Shown here piece after piece: positions 5,889 to 5,962 of a stretch of DNA of 5,962 nt (position 1 is the first letter of the stretch; each line of letters begins with the position of its first letter). A program made the position numbers and the translations under genes. The notes beneath the pieces were generated by a model. It saw nothing but the letters and a program-made list of their open reading frames with translations, was not told where the DNA came from and did not search any database. This DNA comes from DASVDK01 sp036381125 [NCBI: Thermodesulfobacteriota bacterium]. Its GTDB lineage: Bacteria > DASVDK01. The DNA lies in NCBI GenBank assembly GCA_036381125.1, contig DASVDK010000348.1, positions 1-5,962 on the forward strand. Reading direction: 5' to 3'.

Positions 5889-5934
5889 CGCAAGAGACGT
5901 GCGCGCGACGCGTGGAGCCGCCTAGGAGGGCGGC
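5858..5934 (-). promoter_or_regulatory. trp attenuator: mutually exclusive leader hairpins
   Basis: Segment 1, GCCGCC (5934-5929), pairs with segment 2, GGCGGC (5922-5917), across a 6-nt loop. Segment 2 in its longer form AGGCGGCT (5923-5916) pairs over 8 bp with AGCCGCCT of segment 3 (5886-5879), forming the antiterminator. Segment 3 alternatively pairs with segment 4 to make the 12-bp terminator. Segment 1 begins at the last base of the third Trp codon, and segment 2 starts within the leader stop codon. A ribosome stalled on the Trp codons would cover segment 1 and free segment 2 for antitermination. A ribosome reaching the stop codon would cover segment 2 and allow termination. This is the logic of ribosome-mediated trp attenuation, known for enteric trp and rhizobial trpE(G) leaders. 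Confidence 0.85.
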
Positions 5935-5962
5935 CACCACCAGCACGAGGTCAGAAGGCGCG
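5922..5962 (-). CDS. trpL: Trp leader peptide, C-terminal part (runs off window)
   Basis: Read on the minus strand, the frame ending in TAG at 5924-5922 gives RLLTSCWWWPPS-stop. TGG TGG TGG occupies 5942-5934. The start codon lies beyond the right edge, so only the last 12 codons are present. Three consecutive Trp codons are very unlikely by chance directly before a terminator and trpE(G). The peptide itself probably has no function beyond sensing charged tRNA-Trp by ribosome stalling. Rhizobial trpE(G) leader peptides are likewise short and carry tandem Trp codons. Confidence 0.78.
   Translation of the reverse strand, partial: RLLTSCWWWPPS

Noticed and set aside
2765-5893. Minus-strand open frame of about 1042 codons in the second frame over trpE(G)
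   Set aside because: It overlaps trpE(G) in another frame and has low-complexity Arg/Pro/Gly composition, while the trpE(G) frame carries all catalytic motifs.
2761-5925. Plus-strand open frame of about 1054 codons across the methyltransferase and trpE(G)
   Set aside because: It runs antisense or out of frame to two clearly identified genes. Its translation is Arg/Gly/Ala/Pro/Asp-rich with no domains, which is typical of shadow frames in very GC-rich DNA.
5803-5946. Upstream GTG start giving a 48-residue longer trpE(G)
   Set aside because: That stretch is the attenuator (terminator hairpin and Trp leader). The family-like sequence and a good Shine-Dalgarno begin at 5802.

Overview
The window is uniformly very GC-rich bacterial DNA. 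I read it as part of a high-GC, soil-type genome. The fused TrpE-TrpG of the rhizobial-type clade, the squalene-cyclase-like repeat protein and the GGGGTCAGGTC-type extragenic repeats would fit Methylomirabilota/Rokubacteria, deltaproteobacterial or actinobacterial relatives, but nothing here fixes the taxon.

Layout, left to right. Bases 1-333 carry no recognisable gene, only a possible extended -10 promoter just ahead of the first gene. A small VOC/glyoxalase-like protein (334-690, +) has a strong Shine-Dalgarno. It is followed by a heavily damaged pseudogene of a prenyltransferase/squalene-cyclase-like repeat protein (about 795-1633, +), whose reading frame changes three times through two apparent deletions and one perfect 20-bp tandem duplication. 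A compact array of five 25/26-bp REP-like repeat units (1646-1771) lies where this pseudogene converges on a minus-strand CPBP-type intramembrane protease homologue (1789-2559, -). A 241-bp divergent spacer separates that gene from a class I SAM-dependent methyltransferase (2801-3655, +). The methyltransferase converges on, and overlaps by 52 bp, a fused anthranilate synthase trpE(G) (3604-5802, -).

The most informative region is the right end. Upstream of trpE(G), on the minus strand, is the 3' part of a leader peptide with three consecutive Trp codons (ending in WWWPPS-stop). Behind it come mutually exclusive RNA hairpins: a 1:2 stem, an 8-bp 2:3 antiterminator, and a perfect 12-bp 3:4 terminator stem with a downstream U5 tract. 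The geometry matches ribosome-mediated tryptophan attenuation, so trpE(G) should be switched on when charged tRNA-Trp is scarce. A second copy of the segment-3 core downstream of the terminator could pair with segment 4 and may add another state.

The genes do not form one operon. trpE(G) is a stand-alone transcription unit that commits chorismate to tryptophan. The methyltransferase, CPBP and VOC genes are separate units of unknown substrate, and the pseudogene plus repeat array mark a decaying, recombination-prone stretch.
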